Below, piece after piece: positions 34,891 through 43,652 of a stretch of DNA of 64,000 nt. The stretch's first letter is position 1. Every line of letters starts with the position of its first letter. This stretch comes from Pygmaiobacter massiliensis (lineage in GTDB: Bacteria > Bacillota > Clostridia > Oscillospirales > Ruminococcaceae). The stretch covers positions 120,360 to 184,359 of the forward strand of contig JALFTI010000020.1 of NCBI GenBank assembly GCA_022778585.1, read 5' to 3'. Under the pieces are notes generated by a model. The model did no database searches. It was not told the DNA's origin and saw only the letters and a list, made by a program, of their open reading frames with translations. Both the position numbers and the translations under genes were made by a program.

Positions 34891-36750
34891 ATGACCAAAG
34901 CCGAACTGTATGAGAAAGCCAGTAAGCTGCCGCTTTTGCCGGGGGTTTATATCATACATGATAAGTCGGGAACCATTATTTATATTGGAAAAGCCAAAAG
35001 GCTGCGTACCCGGGTCAGCCAGTATTTCCGGGAAGGGGTCCCGCACGACGCCAAGGTCACTAAAATGATCGAACATGCCGACTCGTTCGATTTTATCGTC
35101 ACCACCAGCGAGTTTGAAGCATTGGTGCTGGAGTGCAGCCAGATCAAGCTGCACACCCCCAAATACAACATTCTGCTGAAGGATGACAAAGGGTACAGTT
35201 ATATAAAGGTCAGCCGGGAACCATACCCCAGGCTAACCGCTCAGCTGCAGCGCGTAGAGGACGGCAGCGAGTATATTGGCCCTTATATGAGCAGTTTTGC
35301 GGTCCGCCAAATGGTGGAAACGGCAAACCTGGCTTTCCGGCTTCCCACCTGCGGCAGGGTTTTCCCGCGGGACTTTGGCAAGGAACGCCCCTGCCTGAAC
35401 GCGCATATTGGCCGCTGTATGGCACTGTGCACCGGCAAAATCAGCCAGCAGGACTATCTGGAACGGGTAAATGGGGCAGTTCGGCTGATCAAAGAGGGAA
35501 AGGGAGAAATTCTGCGGACTTTGCGCGCGCAGATGGAACAGGCTGCCGAGCGGCTGGAATTTGAAAAGGCAGCCCAGCTGCGGGACCAAATTGCCGCCAT
35601 TGAAAAAGCAATGGGCGGCCAGCGGGTGGTGCAAAGCACGGTAGGAGATGCAGATGTTTTCAGTTTTGCCGCTAAGGATGGCGCGGTCTGCGCGGCTATG
35701 CTGGCCATACGCGGCGGCCGTCTGGTGGATAAAAACGAGTTTACCTTTACCGATACCCAGGATACCGATGCCGTGCGGGAGGAGCTTTTGCCCCGTTACT
35801 ACGAAAACGGGCGGGAGTTTCCCCGCCGCATATTGGTGGACAAGCTGCCCGAAGCTGCGGCGGAAATGGAGCAGATGTGGAGCCAGCAGGCTGGCCGGCG
35901 GGTTGTTCTGACCGTTCCTCAGCGCGGAGATGGACCGCGGCTTTTGCAGATGGCGCAGCTTAATGCGATTGAAAGCTTAACTTTGCGTTCGGGACGAGTC
36001 TCGAAAGAAGACCGGCTTTTGGACGAGGTGGCAAAGCTTTTGGGGCTGGAAAAACCGCCGCATGTTATTGAAAGCTACGATATTTCCAACTGGGGCGAGG
36101 GCACCAGTGTGGCAGGTATGGTGGTGTTTCAAAATGCACGGCCATACCGCAGCGGCTACCGGCGGTTTAAAATGAAAACCGTTACCGGTACCGATGACTT
36201 TGCCTCGATGGCTGAAACGCTTTCCCGCAGGGCGGCAGAGTATGAGGCAGGTGCCAGCGGCCAGTTTGGCATAAAGCCGGACCTGATTTTGCTGGACGGC
36301 GGAAAGGGACAGCTTTCTGCAGCAGTAAATGCGCTGCAAAATACCGCTTTAGAGGATGTGCCGATTTTTGGCCTGGTAAAGGATGACCGGCACCGCACCA
36401 GAGCAATTGTGGGCCGCGACGGGGAAGAAATTGTTTTGGCCATGCACAAATCAGTTTTCGGCTTTTTTGGTAGCATCCAGGAAGAGGTGCACCGGTATTC
36501 CATTGCGTACCAGCGCCAGCAGGCCAAAAAGAAAACCTTCCAAAGCAGCCTTACCCAAATACCGGGTGTGGGCCCGGCCACCGCAAAAAAGCTTTTGCGG
36601 CAATTTGGCGGGGTGCATGCGGTGGCGCAGCAGCCCTGCCAGGTGTTGCGGCAGGCAGGCTTAAGTGAAAAAACGGCCCAGGCTGTGTACCGGTGGTTTC
36701 ACCCGCAGGAAGACGGCCCTCTTGACAAAAGTGTGCAGAAACAGGGATAA
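34891..36750 (+). CDS. uvrC: Excinuclease ABC subunit C
   Basis: This 619-residue nuclease makes both incisions in nucleotide excision repair. The GIY-YIG domain is at the N-terminus (LPGVYIIHD, IIYIGKAKRLRTRV). A UVR motif that binds UvrB is at about 210-240 (LEFEKAAQLRDQIAAIEKAM). The RNase H-like domain carries the 3' incision Asp residues (ESYDISNWGEGT, LILLDGGKGQLSAA), and a C-terminal helix-hairpin-helix pair follows (IPGVGPATAKKLL). ATG after GGAAAGGA. Followed by rsmD and coaD. Confidence 0.97.
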   Translation: MTKAELYEKASKLPLLPGVYIIHDKSGTIIYIGKAKRLRTRVSQYFREGVPHDAKVTKMIEHADSFDFIVTTSEFEALVLECSQIKLHTPKYNILLKDDKGYSYIKVSREPYPRLTAQLQRVEDGSEYIGPYMSSFAVRQMVETANLAFRLPTCGRVFPRDFGKERPCLNAHIGRCMALCTGKISQQDYLERVNGAVRLIKEGKGEILRTLRAQMEQAAERLEFEKAAQLRDQIAAIEKAMGGQRVVQSTVGDADVFSFAAKDGAVCAAMLAIRGGRLVDKNEFTFTDTQDTDAVREELLPRYYENGREFPRRILVDKLPEAAAEMEQMWSQQAGRRVVLTVPQRGDGPRLLQMAQLNAIESLTLRSGRVSKEDRLLDEVAKLLGLEKPPHVIESYDISNWGEGTSVAGMVVFQNARPYRSGYRRFKMKTVTGTDDFASMAETLSRRAAEYEAGASGQFGIKPDLILLDGGKGQLSAAVNALQNTALEDVPIFGLVKDDRHRTRAIVGRDGEEIVLAMHKSVFGFFGSIQEEVHRYSIAYQRQQAKKKTFQSSLTQIPGVGPATAKKLLRQFGGVHAVAQQPCQVLRQAGLSEKTAQAVYRWFHPQEDGPLDKSVQKQG

Positions 36751-36814
36751 TAAAACGATAGCCAAAATGGCAAAGCAGGAGGCATGAAAAGCTGCCGGAA
36801 AGGACGCCAGTACC

Positions 36815-37363
36815 ATGAGAGTAATAGCAGGCCAGGCCAGGGGAACTCGGCTGGAAACGCTGCCGGGGACCGATGTGACCCGCCCCACGGTGGACCGGGT
36901 AAAAGAGGGCATGTTTAGTTCGGTGCAGTTTATTTTGCCCGGTGCGCAGGTGCTGGACCTGTTTGCAGGCAGCGGCCAGTTGGGCATTGAAGCCCTTTCC
37001 CGCGGGGCAGCCCGGTGTGTATTTGTGGATGAAAGCCGGGAGGCTGTTGGCATTGTGACAGCTAATTTGAAGGCAGCGGGACTTTACCGCCAGGCTGTGG
37101 TGGCCAATACCAGTGCCGAAGGTTTTTTAGCAGGTACCAAAGACCGGTTTGACCTGGTACTTTTGGACCCACCCTACCGTAAAGGAACCGTGGAAAAAAT
37201 GCTTAGCCAGGTGGGAGAAATTTGTGCGCAGGGAGCGGTGGTTTTGGCCGAAACCGAGCGTGGGGCCTATCTGCCCGAACAGGCTGGCTGCCTTGTGAAA
37301 AAAAAACAGTACCAGTACGGCACCGTTTGGGTGACCCGCTACGAAAAGGAGCAGGAAGAATGA
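36815..37363 (+). CDS. rsmD: 16S rRNA (guanine966-N2)-methyltransferase RsmD
   Basis: This 182-residue enzyme starts MRVIAGQARG, typical of RsmD. AdoMet motif I is VLDLFAGSGQLGIEALSRGA, and the catalytic block is LVLLDPPYRKG (DPPY). Its TGA overlaps the coaD ATG, the common rsmD-coaD coupling. It modifies 16S rRNA in the 30S subunit. Confidence 0.95.
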   Translation: MRVIAGQARGTRLETLPGTDVTRPTVDRVKEGMFSSVQFILPGAQVLDLFAGSGQLGIEALSRGAARCVFVDESREAVGIVTANLKAAGLYRQAVVANTSAEGFLAGTKDRFDLVLLDPPYRKGTVEKMLSQVGEICAQGAVVLAETERGAYLPEQAGCLVKKKQYQYGTVWVTRYEKEQEE

Positions 37364-37848
37364 AAATTGCACTGTGCCCGGGCAGCTATGACCCGGTGAC
37401 CAACGGACATTTGGATATTATTGGCCGTGCTGCCCAGATTTTTGACCAGGTAGTGGTGCTGGTGGTGCAAAACCGGGCCAAAACACCAACCTTTTCGCTG
37501 GAAGAGCGTGCGCAGATGATTCGTCGTTCGGTGAAAAAAATGCCTAATGTACGGGTGGATTGCTCCTGTGGATTGGTAGTGGATTATGCACGCCAGCATG
37601 ATATTCATGTTATGGTGAAAGGTCTGAGGGCCGTGACGGATTTTGAGGATGAGTTTCAGCAGGCACTTATTAACCGTAAACTTTACCCCGGCCTGGAAAC
37701 TATGTTTTTGAGCTGCGATTTGGAGTATATGTATCTTTCCTCCAGCATGGTGCGGCAGATTGCCGCAGAAGGGCAGGACATTGCCGCGTTTGTTCCGCCA
37801 GAGATTCGTGAAGATATTGTAAACAGACTGTACAAACCAAACCCTTAA
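37360..37848 (+). CDS. coaD: Phosphopantetheine adenylyltransferase
   Basis: The start is the ATG overlapping the rsmD stop (ATGA), 7 bases after GGAG; 162 residues. The nucleotidyltransferase motif CPGSYDPVTNGHLDII carries the HIGH-like TNGH. KGLRAVTDFEDEFQQALINR and LSSSMVRQIA are family blocks. It makes dephospho-CoA from 4'-phosphopantetheine and ATP, the fourth step of CoA synthesis. Confidence 0.97.
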   Translation: MKIALCPGSYDPVTNGHLDIIGRAAQIFDQVVVLVVQNRAKTPTFSLEERAQMIRRSVKKMPNVRVDCSCGLVVDYARQHDIHVMVKGLRAVTDFEDEFQQALINRKLYPGLETMFLSCDLEYMYLSSSMVRQIAAEGQDIAAFVPPEIREDIVNRLYKPNP

Positions 37849-37892
37849 GGGTAAAATGAAACCGATGACATAACACACTGAGGTGACAAACC

Positions 37893-38363
37893 ATGAATAT
37901 CGATGAATTGTTGGACCTGTTGGATGAAACGCTGGAGGAGGCGCCTAGCCTGCCTTTAACCGGCGGTAAAAAAATGGTGGATGTGGACAAGGTTCGGGAT
38001 ATTATAGATGATGTGCGCCTAGCTATGCCCGGTGAAATTAAGCAGGCAAAAGCGATTGTAAACGACCGCAAGGAGATTGTGGACAATGCGCGCCGGGAAG
38101 CGGAAGGCATTATTAAAAAAGCCGAGGACCGGGCCCGTGCCTTGGTAGACCAGGAAGAGATTGTAAAGGTGGCTCAGCAGCGCGCCGCTGAAATGCTGGC
38201 TTCGACCCAGCAGCAGGCGCGGGAGATGCGCACTACCGTGACCGAATACTGTGAAAATATGCTGAAGCAGACCGAAGAAGCACTGGCAAAAAGCGCGGCG
38301 GAGGTTAAAACCGTGCGCCAGACCCTGCGCCAGAATGCCAAAAATTCAAGCAGTAAAAAGTAA
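37893..38363 (+). CDS. Coiled-coil hypothetical protein downstream of coaD
   Basis: The protein has 156 residues. A short acidic N-terminus (MNIDELLDLLDETLEEAP) is followed by a region conserved in clostridial neighbours of coaD (VDVDKVRDIIDDVRLAMPGE). Then comes a long charged helix with Ala-rich heptads (about 55-145: ARREAEGIIKKAEDRARAL and so on), like the stalk of ATP synthase subunit b or DivIVA-type proteins. It has no membrane segment and a basic tail. The function is unknown; a scaffold or cell-pole role is a guess. It ends the operon before a double terminator. Confidence 0.8.
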   Translation: MNIDELLDLLDETLEEAPSLPLTGGKKMVDVDKVRDIIDDVRLAMPGEIKQAKAIVNDRKEIVDNARREAEGIIKKAEDRARALVDQEEIVKVAQQRAAEMLASTQQQAREMRTTVTEYCENMLKQTEEALAKSAAEVKTVRQTLRQNAKNSSSKK

Positions 38364-38378
38364 TATAGGTGCGTTAAA

Positions 38379-38403
38379 GCCAAAAGCAGGGGTGCTTTTT
38401 TGC
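38379..38403 (+). terminator. Weak terminator after the coaD operon
   Basis: AAAAGCA and TGCTTTTTT form a short stem with a GGGG loop and a T-run. Confidence 0.6.
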
Positions 38404-38442
38404 CCTGGCATGAAAAATTTAAAATAGTGACAGTATAGTGAC

Positions 38443-38483
38443 AGCAGCAGTTTTTGCATATGCAAAAACTGCTGCTTTTTGTT
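38443..38483 (+). terminator. Strong palindromic terminator
   Basis: A perfect 34-base palindrome (arms AGCAGCAGTTTTTGCAT and its complement) runs into T5. The T-rich arms let it act in either direction. Two direct copies of TAGTGACAG precede it. Confidence 0.88.
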
Positions 38484-38761
38484 TTAGGCAGGCGTTGCAG
38501 GAGCGCGTTGTGTAAGACGCACATTTATTAAAAAGGTAGAAAAAAGAGTTCTCTTTTACTATAATTATATTAAAAAAGTGAAAAAACAGAGAAATTTTTG
38601 CAATATTTATAAGCCTTTACTTTGTGTACTGGCGGCGGCATAACATAGCGAAGGGGGTAAGAGCAAGGAGGGAAAACAGGGCGGCATAGGTATGGTAGTT
38701 TTTTGATATCCATGCAGCTTTAGGGTAAGATAAAAGCGGTGCGGCAAAAGGAGAATTTTTT
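38484..38761. other. Intergenic region upstream of the DUF3795-like gene
   Basis: About 280 bases without a gene. A TATAAT lies near 38560 in an AT-rich segment and may be the promoter of the next gene. Two purine-rich, ribosome-site-like stretches (near 38653 and 38667) have no convincing frame. Confidence 0.4.
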
Positions 38762-39049
38762 ATGGCGGAAAGTTATTGCGGAAAAAACTGTGCACAATGC
38801 CTGGATAAGCAACCGGCAAACTGCCCGGGCTGTAAGGTGGGGCCGGGCCGGCCGGTTGACGGAGATTGCGAATTGGCAAAATGCTGCCAGGCGAAAGGCT
38901 GCGAAACCTGTGACACCTGCGCTATGCAAAATAATTGTGAGATCCTGCAAAAGCGCGAGCAGCAGCCCGAATACCGCCGTCAAAAGGCACAGGCCGAGCA
39001 AACGAAAGTACATATTGACGCGACAAATGCAGCTATCTTGGGCAAATGA
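38762..39049 (+). CDS. Cysteine-rich DUF3795-like protein
   Basis: This 95-residue protein starts at ATG 8 bases after AAAGGAG. The first 60 residues hold 12 Cys in a pattern typical of DUF3795 (YCGKNCAQC, ANCPGCK, GCETCDTC), probably binding zinc or an iron-sulfur cluster. The C-terminal third is a charged helix (KREQQPEYRRQKAQAEQTK). The function is not known. Its stop overlaps an ATG (ATGA) that seems to be the start of the membrane protein downstream. Confidence 0.75.
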   Translation: MAESYCGKNCAQCLDKQPANCPGCKVGPGRPVDGDCELAKCCQAKGCETCDTCAMQNNCEILQKREQQPEYRRQKAQAEQTKVHIDATNAAILGK

Positions 39050-39637
39050 CTTTGGTTTTTGTTCTGGGTAAGTATTTTGACTTCGGTGGCCAGTTATTTG
39101 AGAGACAGCGATTATATACTGACAATTGTTTCAGGGCTTTATGTAGCAGGGCGGCTTTTGTATATTGCCTGTTATGCGGCCTATGCATTTATTTTGTTCC
39201 AATTGTCTTTCATAGAAGACCGATACCGCATAGCAAGTCTGTGCATGTTGGGCTGTGCAGCAGTGAGTGGTTTGGTTATATTAAACGCCGGCTCTGTTTT
39301 GTTTTATGTGTTGTTTGTACCTATCGAGTTGGTGATTGCCATTGTGGGGATTATAAGCGAATATAACGAATGTATGGGTCATTCCAGTGTTCTTGCAGAA
39401 ATTGATCCTGTGCGCTCTGGCAAATGGCGGTCTTTGTGGGATTGGTATGTTAGATTTATGGTAGCTGGGATTTTGGGAATAATGTTTATGTGGGTTAATT
39501 CGAATTTAGGCTTTATTATCGTGCTGTGCGCGGGTCTTGGCGGTTTTGTACTAAGAATTCTAAAGCTTGTTTATCTATACCAAACTGCCCAGGTATTTCG
39601 GAGATACCAGACCGATGATTTCAGAACTGAACCGTAA
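39046..39637 (+). pseudogene. Four-helix membrane protein with apparent frameshift near its start
   Basis: The main frame (from about 39059 to the TAA near 39637) encodes about 190 residues with four or more hydrophobic helices (LLYIACYAAYAFILFQLSF, VLFYVLFVPIELVIAIVGII, FMVAGILGIMFMWV, LGFIIVLCAGLGGFVLRI). It has no ATG or ribosome-binding site of its own. The natural start is ATG 39046, overlapping the previous stop, but that frame leaves the membrane frame at the T5 run 39056-39060. Removing one T would join them (MTLVLFWVSILTSVASYL). So this is a frameshifted gene, a sequencing slip, or one that starts at TTG 39059. The family is unknown. Confidence 0.5.
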
Positions 39638-39740
39638 GGAAAATTTGCTTTGCCACAAGCCTGGCACTAAGGCGCAGAACAAATGATTTACATAATACCA
39701 TGCGGATTATACAAAAGTTATTTGGGGCCAGGTATAAACC

Positions 39741-39784
39741 AAAAGTCCGGAAAGCAAAAATGCTTTCCGGACTTTTCATTTTTT
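39741..39784 (+). terminator. Bidirectional terminator between converging genes
   Basis: AAAAGTCCGGAAAGCA pairs with TGCTTTCCGGACTTTT around an AAAA loop, followed by CATTTTTT. Confidence 0.93.
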
Positions 39785-39814
39785 ATTGTAAAATAAAGGT
39801 TTTTTACCGAACGA

Positions 39815-40609
39815 TCACTGCCCCATGGAGGAAGTTTCCGGCAGCGTGCTGCCGCCATCTATCACCACCTGGGTTCCGGTAATATAGCTGGACTCGTCGC
39901 TTGCAAGGAAAGCAGCCAGCTCTCCAACCTCTTCCGGCTGGGCCAGCCGGCCCAGCGGTACCGCGCTTGCAATGGCCTCAATAGCTCGTTCGGGCTGTTC
40001 AGGGTCAGACTGACGGGCCATACCTTCCACCAGAGGGGTGCGCACATACCCGGGACAGATAGCGTTTACACGAATATGGTCGCTGGCTACCTCCCGCGCC
40101 ATGGCGCGGGTAAAGCCAATCAGAGCGGCTTTGGTCATTGCATAAGCGGCTTCCCCCGGGTCCGCTACCATGTAGCCGGTCACCGAGCTCATTACCACAA
40201 TTCGGCCGTCCTTCTGGGCTTTCATAAAGGGCAGAACCGCTTTGGTGGCGTTCCAAACTCCCTTTATATTAATATCGATATGCTTGTCTCTCAGCTCGTT
40301 GTCCGGCGCATCAAAATCTTCCAATACGCAAATGCCGGCGTTATTTACCAAAATGTCCACCCGGCCGAAACTGTCCACTGCGGTTTTTACCAGCTGCTGG
40401 ACACTTTCCATGTCTGAAACATCGGCCTGCACGCCAATTGCTGGGTAGCCTTCCTGCTTCAGTTCGTCTGCAAGCTGCAGAACCTTGTCGCCCCGGGCGG
40501 CTAGTACCAGTTTGGCACCATACCGGGCAAATACCCGCGCAATTCCCTCGCCAATCCCCTTGGACGCACCAGTAATAATTGCAACCTTGTTTTCCAGTTT
40601 GTTTTTCAT
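39815..40609 (-). CDS. Short-chain dehydrogenase/reductase
   Basis: This 264-residue SDR has the NAD(P) motif ITGASKGIGEGIAR (about 13-26), the NNAG block (LVNNAGICVLED), the catalytic Ser in VVMSSVTGYM, and Tyr/Lys in AAYAMTKAALIGF. PGYVRTPLV and the C-terminal TGTQVVIDGGSTL complete the classical fold. It resembles UcpA-like oxidoreductases; the substrate is unknown. The best ribosome site (AGGAGG) lies 28 bases before the ATG, so the start is not certain. It is downstream of the ROK regulator on the same strand and may be cotranscribed. Confidence 0.9.
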   Translation of the reverse strand: MKNKLENKVAIITGASKGIGEGIARVFARYGAKLVLAARGDKVLQLADELKQEGYPAIGVQADVSDMESVQQLVKTAVDSFGRVDILVNNAGICVLEDFDAPDNELRDKHIDINIKGVWNATKAVLPFMKAQKDGRIVVMSSVTGYMVADPGEAAYAMTKAALIGFTRAMAREVASDHIRVNAICPGYVRTPLVEGMARQSDPEQPERAIEAIASAVPLGRLAQPEEVGELAAFLASDESSYITGTQVVIDGGSTLPETSSMGQ

Positions 40610-40685
40610 TGCTTTTATCTGCGGTATCCCGCAACCTCCTTTTTTATGGGAAAGTTCCCGTTTTTTATATAGAAAATACCAAAGA

Positions 40686-41855
40686 TTATCCTTCTAAGCC
40701 CGGCTCTGCCAGTGGGCGCCATTCGCTGTAAGCGGCATGGGCCATACCAGTGTAAAAGGTATGGGCAAAGTCTTCATCATGTACCAGCTCCAGCCCCGAC
40801 TCGCGGGCCAGCGGACAGCTCAATTTTAAATATTGCTCTACCCGCGGCAAAAGCAGGTCAAACAAATCCACACTTTTGCCACCCAGGTAAACCTCAGATG
40901 GGTCAAACAAATCCACCAAAATGGTAAGCAAGGTAGCCAGAAGATTTGCTTTGTCATCCAAATAGTTCTGGTAAAGGGCAGGCTTTTCTCTAATTTGTTC
41001 GCAGGCACGGGCCCATCTTTCAGAAAGGCTGTTCCCTTGTACTTCTTTTGGCAAATTGGCCAGCATACCCTGCAGGCAAAATTCGGTTTGCGGACAGTCC
41101 GCCAAAGGCGGCTGGCCTGCAACCATGCCGCGCAGAGGCATATAGGCAACCCGGACAGCATGCTGGGAATGGCCGCGCAGCAGGGCCCCCTGGCAGTAAA
41201 TGCCGGCGTTTACCGATTCAGACAGATGCAGATAGATGAAATCGTCATCCTGTGGCCAGCGCTGTTTAATAGCCATGGCGCAAAAATTAGAACCGCTGTC
41301 AATCAGGCAGGGCAGTTGGAAGGCTGTTTGTGCAATTTCCAATAGCGGGCATGGGTCCGGATTGATGGGGTTTGGCAGCAGCATACCAGTGCGAATATCA
41401 TAAATGCCGGTTACCGCTATGCACACGCGGATGAAATGCAGGCTGCTGCCTTCCTCGCTGGCAGAATATTCGTGAAACCACTGGGCAGCCTGGTTAACCC
41501 TTTGAACCGTACTGGTATCGGGGGTGGTGTCGGTCAGCTCACAGCGGTTCAGAAGGCGTCCGCCCAAATCCATAACCGCAATGGTAATCCGCTTTACATT
41601 CTGCAGGTCCACACAGCATACGGCAAAACGGTCGCGCTGGAACGAAAAACTGCCAGGCAACCGCCCCACGCTAACCCCAGAAAGCTTGCTTTCCCGCAGA
41701 ATACCTTTTGCCCGCAGCTCGTTGCAGGTGGGGGACACTGTGGAAAAACTAAGGCCGGTCTGTGCAGCAATTTCTCTTTTCGTCAGCCCATCTTGAAAGC
41801 GCAGCGCATCCAGTATTTTTTTTACATTCTGTGCCCGTACATCTGTAATATCCAT
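40686..41855 (-). CDS. ROK family transcriptional regulator
   Basis: The start is ATG (MDITDVRAQNVKKIL), 7 bases after AGGAG; 389 residues. The N-terminal winged helix (DGLTKREIAAQTGLSFSTVS) is followed by a ROK (sugar-kinase fold) domain. The kinase phosphate motif DxGGT is replaced by DLQNVK, and the zinc motif CxCGxxGC is reduced to CPQTEFC, so it is a sensor without kinase activity. The ligand is probably a sugar or derivative, as in NagC and XylR. It is divergent from the ornithine-cyclodeaminase-family gene, with a 590-base gap holding a tandem repeat that may be its operator. Confidence 0.88.
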   Translation of the reverse strand: MDITDVRAQNVKKILDALRFQDGLTKREIAAQTGLSFSTVSPTCNELRAKGILRESKLSGVSVGRLPGSFSFQRDRFAVCCVDLQNVKRITIAVMDLGGRLLNRCELTDTTPDTSTVQRVNQAAQWFHEYSASEEGSSLHFIRVCIAVTGIYDIRTGMLLPNPINPDPCPLLEIAQTAFQLPCLIDSGSNFCAMAIKQRWPQDDDFIYLHLSESVNAGIYCQGALLRGHSQHAVRVAYMPLRGMVAGQPPLADCPQTEFCLQGMLANLPKEVQGNSLSERWARACEQIREKPALYQNYLDDKANLLATLLTILVDLFDPSEVYLGGKSVDLFDLLLPRVEQYLKLSCPLARESGLELVHDEDFAHTFYTGMAHAAYSEWRPLAEPGLEG

Positions 41856-42127
41856 TTTAACACTCCTGTATCCGCAGCAAGCTATATATAGGCCGGAACA
41901 ACCACATTGTAATGTCCCTTTACTTATTAAAGCTGCCGCAAAATATGGCGCTACGGTACCGCTGCGCCCAACTGAACCTAAACATTTTTTATGAACAGTA
42001 AACCCAGTATAACTTGCAAAACCGTTAAAGTCCAGCAGGTTTTTCCGATAACAAATACAAATCAACAAGAAAAAACTTAACAAAAAAAAGAGATTGCTAC
42101 ATTTTTAAAGGGATTATTATAAAATTC

Positions 42128-42157
42128 GTTATAAGTAGTATAGTTATAAGTAGTATA
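42128..42157. repeat. Two-copy tandem repeat, possible operator
   Basis: GTTATAAGTAGTATA occurs twice in perfect tandem. It lies between the ROK gene and the ornithine-cyclodeaminase-family gene, upstream of the latter's promoter. The 15-base spacing would place two protein sites about 1.5 helical turns apart. A regulatory role is inference. Confidence 0.7.
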
Positions 42158-42296
42158 ATAAATGAGAAATCAAACAGTATTTTAAGATTTTGTAAAAAAG
42201 TATGCAGCTGTTTGAAAAGGGCGGCAAAATACTAAGAATTTAGAATTTTGCACAATAATACAAAATAATATTTGGAGACAAATCGTAAAATATGAC

Positions 42297-42326
42297 TTGA
42301 CTTTCATTTTTTACAAGTGTTATAAT
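42297..42326 (+). promoter_or_regulatory. Sigma-A promoter of the ornithine-cyclodeaminase-family gene
   Basis: TTGACT and TATAAT are separated by 18 bases. The transcript would carry a leader of about 115 bases. Confidence 0.82.
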
Positions 42327-42447
42327 AATTCACGTAAAAGGAACACAGCCTTCCCGCTTAAAGCTGCGTTTCAGGGTTCGCGGCTGCATTTGCAGTGCGA
42401 AACCACCATTTTGACTGATTTGTTTGAAAAGAAAGAAGGTCATTGTT

Positions 42448-43578
42448 ATGAGCGATACCCGTATTGATTTTCTGTATCTGGACGAAAAAGACATGATCGC
42501 TGCTGGTGTGCAGGACATGGAAAAATGCGTTGAGACGATGAGCGAAGTTTATCGTCTGATGGGCGAAGGCGACTACATCATGGGCGGTGACAACCACAAC
42601 AGCCACGGCCAGAGAATGCACTTCCCCGAGAACCCCACCCATCCCGGTATGCCCCACGATGGTCCGGACCGCCGTTTCATGGCTATGATGGCTTATCTGG
42701 GCGGCAAGTTCCATATCTGCGGTGAGAAGTGGTATGGCTCCAACCTGGACAATGTACCGAAGGGCCTGCCCCGTTCCATCCTGATGGTTATGCTGAACGA
42801 CCCCGATACTGGCGCCCCGGTTGCTTTGATGAGCGCGAACCTGCTGAGCGCTATGCGTACCGGCGCTATCCCCGGTGTGGGCGCCCGTTATCTGGCTCCG
42901 AAGGACGCTAAGGTCTGCGCGATGGTTGCTGCTGGCGCTATCAGCCGTTCCAGCTTGCCCTCCATCATGATCGCTCGTCCCTCCATTGAGACCGTAAAGA
43001 TCTACGATGTGTTCCCGGCTGCCGCAGAAGGCATGAAGGCCATTGTGGAAGAGAAATATCCCAATGTGAAGGTTGTTATCTGCGACAGCATCGAAGAGTG
43101 CGTCAAGGATGCCGACATCATCAATGTGGCTACCTCCGGCAAGGTGGATCCCCGCATTGAAGAGAGCTGGCTGAAGCCCGGCTGCTTTGTCTCGCTGCCC
43201 GCTACTGTAGATATGGATCAGGACTTCATCTGCAAACGCGCCAGCGTTGTTTGCGACAACTTCAAAATGTATGAAGCTTGGGGCCAGGAAATGGGTTATC
43301 CTCTGTCCCAGAGAATCAACGGCATGGGCGAGCGTCTGTTCGACTATGTGCATGATGGCAAGATCGAGCGCGACCGCGTGAAGGATCTGGGCGCTATCAT
43401 CGCCGGCAAGGCTGAAGCTCGTGAGCATGATGACCAGATCGTTCTGTTCGCACAGGGCGGCCAGGGCACCTACGATGTGGCTTGGGGCTGGGAATGCTGG
43501 CAGGAAGCCAAGAAGAAGGGCCTGGGCATTACCCTGAACCTGTGGGATGTCCCGGCGCTGGGCCGCAAGAGCAAATAA
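42448..43578 (+). CDS. Ornithine cyclodeaminase/mu-crystallin family protein
   Basis: This 376-residue protein starts at ATG (MSDTRIDFLYLDEKDMIAAG), 9 bases after AGAAGG. It has the family fold: an N-terminal dimer domain with MGGDNHNSHGQRMHFPEN, the RTGA substrate block (LLSAMRTGAIPGVGARYLAP) and a Rossmann NAD(P) region (AKVCAMVAAGAISRSSLPSI, then VKIYDVF). This branch is often named tyramine oxidase subunit B in databases, a label without clear biochemical support here. It probably catalyses an NAD(P)-linked reaction on an amino-acid or imine substrate. Codon choice is strongly biased towards highly expressed codons, unlike its neighbours, so it may be abundant. Its promoter is strong and a terminator follows. 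Confidence 0.85.
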   Translation: MSDTRIDFLYLDEKDMIAAGVQDMEKCVETMSEVYRLMGEGDYIMGGDNHNSHGQRMHFPENPTHPGMPHDGPDRRFMAMMAYLGGKFHICGEKWYGSNLDNVPKGLPRSILMVMLNDPDTGAPVALMSANLLSAMRTGAIPGVGARYLAPKDAKVCAMVAAGAISRSSLPSIMIARPSIETVKIYDVFPAAAEGMKAIVEEKYPNVKVVICDSIEECVKDADIINVATSGKVDPRIEESWLKPGCFVSLPATVDMDQDFICKRASVVCDNFKMYEAWGQEMGYPLSQRINGMGERLFDYVHDGKIERDRVKDLGAIIAGKAEAREHDDQIVLFAQGGQGTYDVAWGWECWQEAKKKGLGITLNLWDVPALGRKSK

Positions 43579-43617
43579 CTTTTGCGAAGGCCGCTGGCTA
43601 TTAACAAAATAAAAATG

Positions 43618-43652
43618 AACCGCCGCACCGCTGGTGCGGCGGTTTATTTTTT
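43618..43652 (+). terminator. Terminator of the ornithine-cyclodeaminase-family gene
   Basis: AACCGCCGCACC pairs with GGTGCGGCGGTT around a GCT loop and is followed by TATTTTTTT. Confidence 0.95.

Larger units (their letters stand above)
41856..42447. other. Long divergent intergenic region
   Basis: About 590 AT-rich bases without a gene. They include a 15-base tandem repeat (42128-42157), a sigma-A promoter (42297-42326) and a leader of about 115 bases before the plus-strand gene. The leader holds the hairpin GGTTCGC/GCGAAACC with an inner CTGC/GCAG stem, near 42374-42404. Confidence 0.55.

Noticed and set aside
38443..38476. The 34-base perfect palindrome as a recombination or replication site.
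   Set aside because: It sits right after an operon and ends in T5, so a terminator explains it.
40341..40634. A TTG start right after the AGGAGG upstream of the SDR gene.
   Set aside because: That frame is out of phase with the SDR and gives a Trp/Arg/Cys-rich sequence without features.
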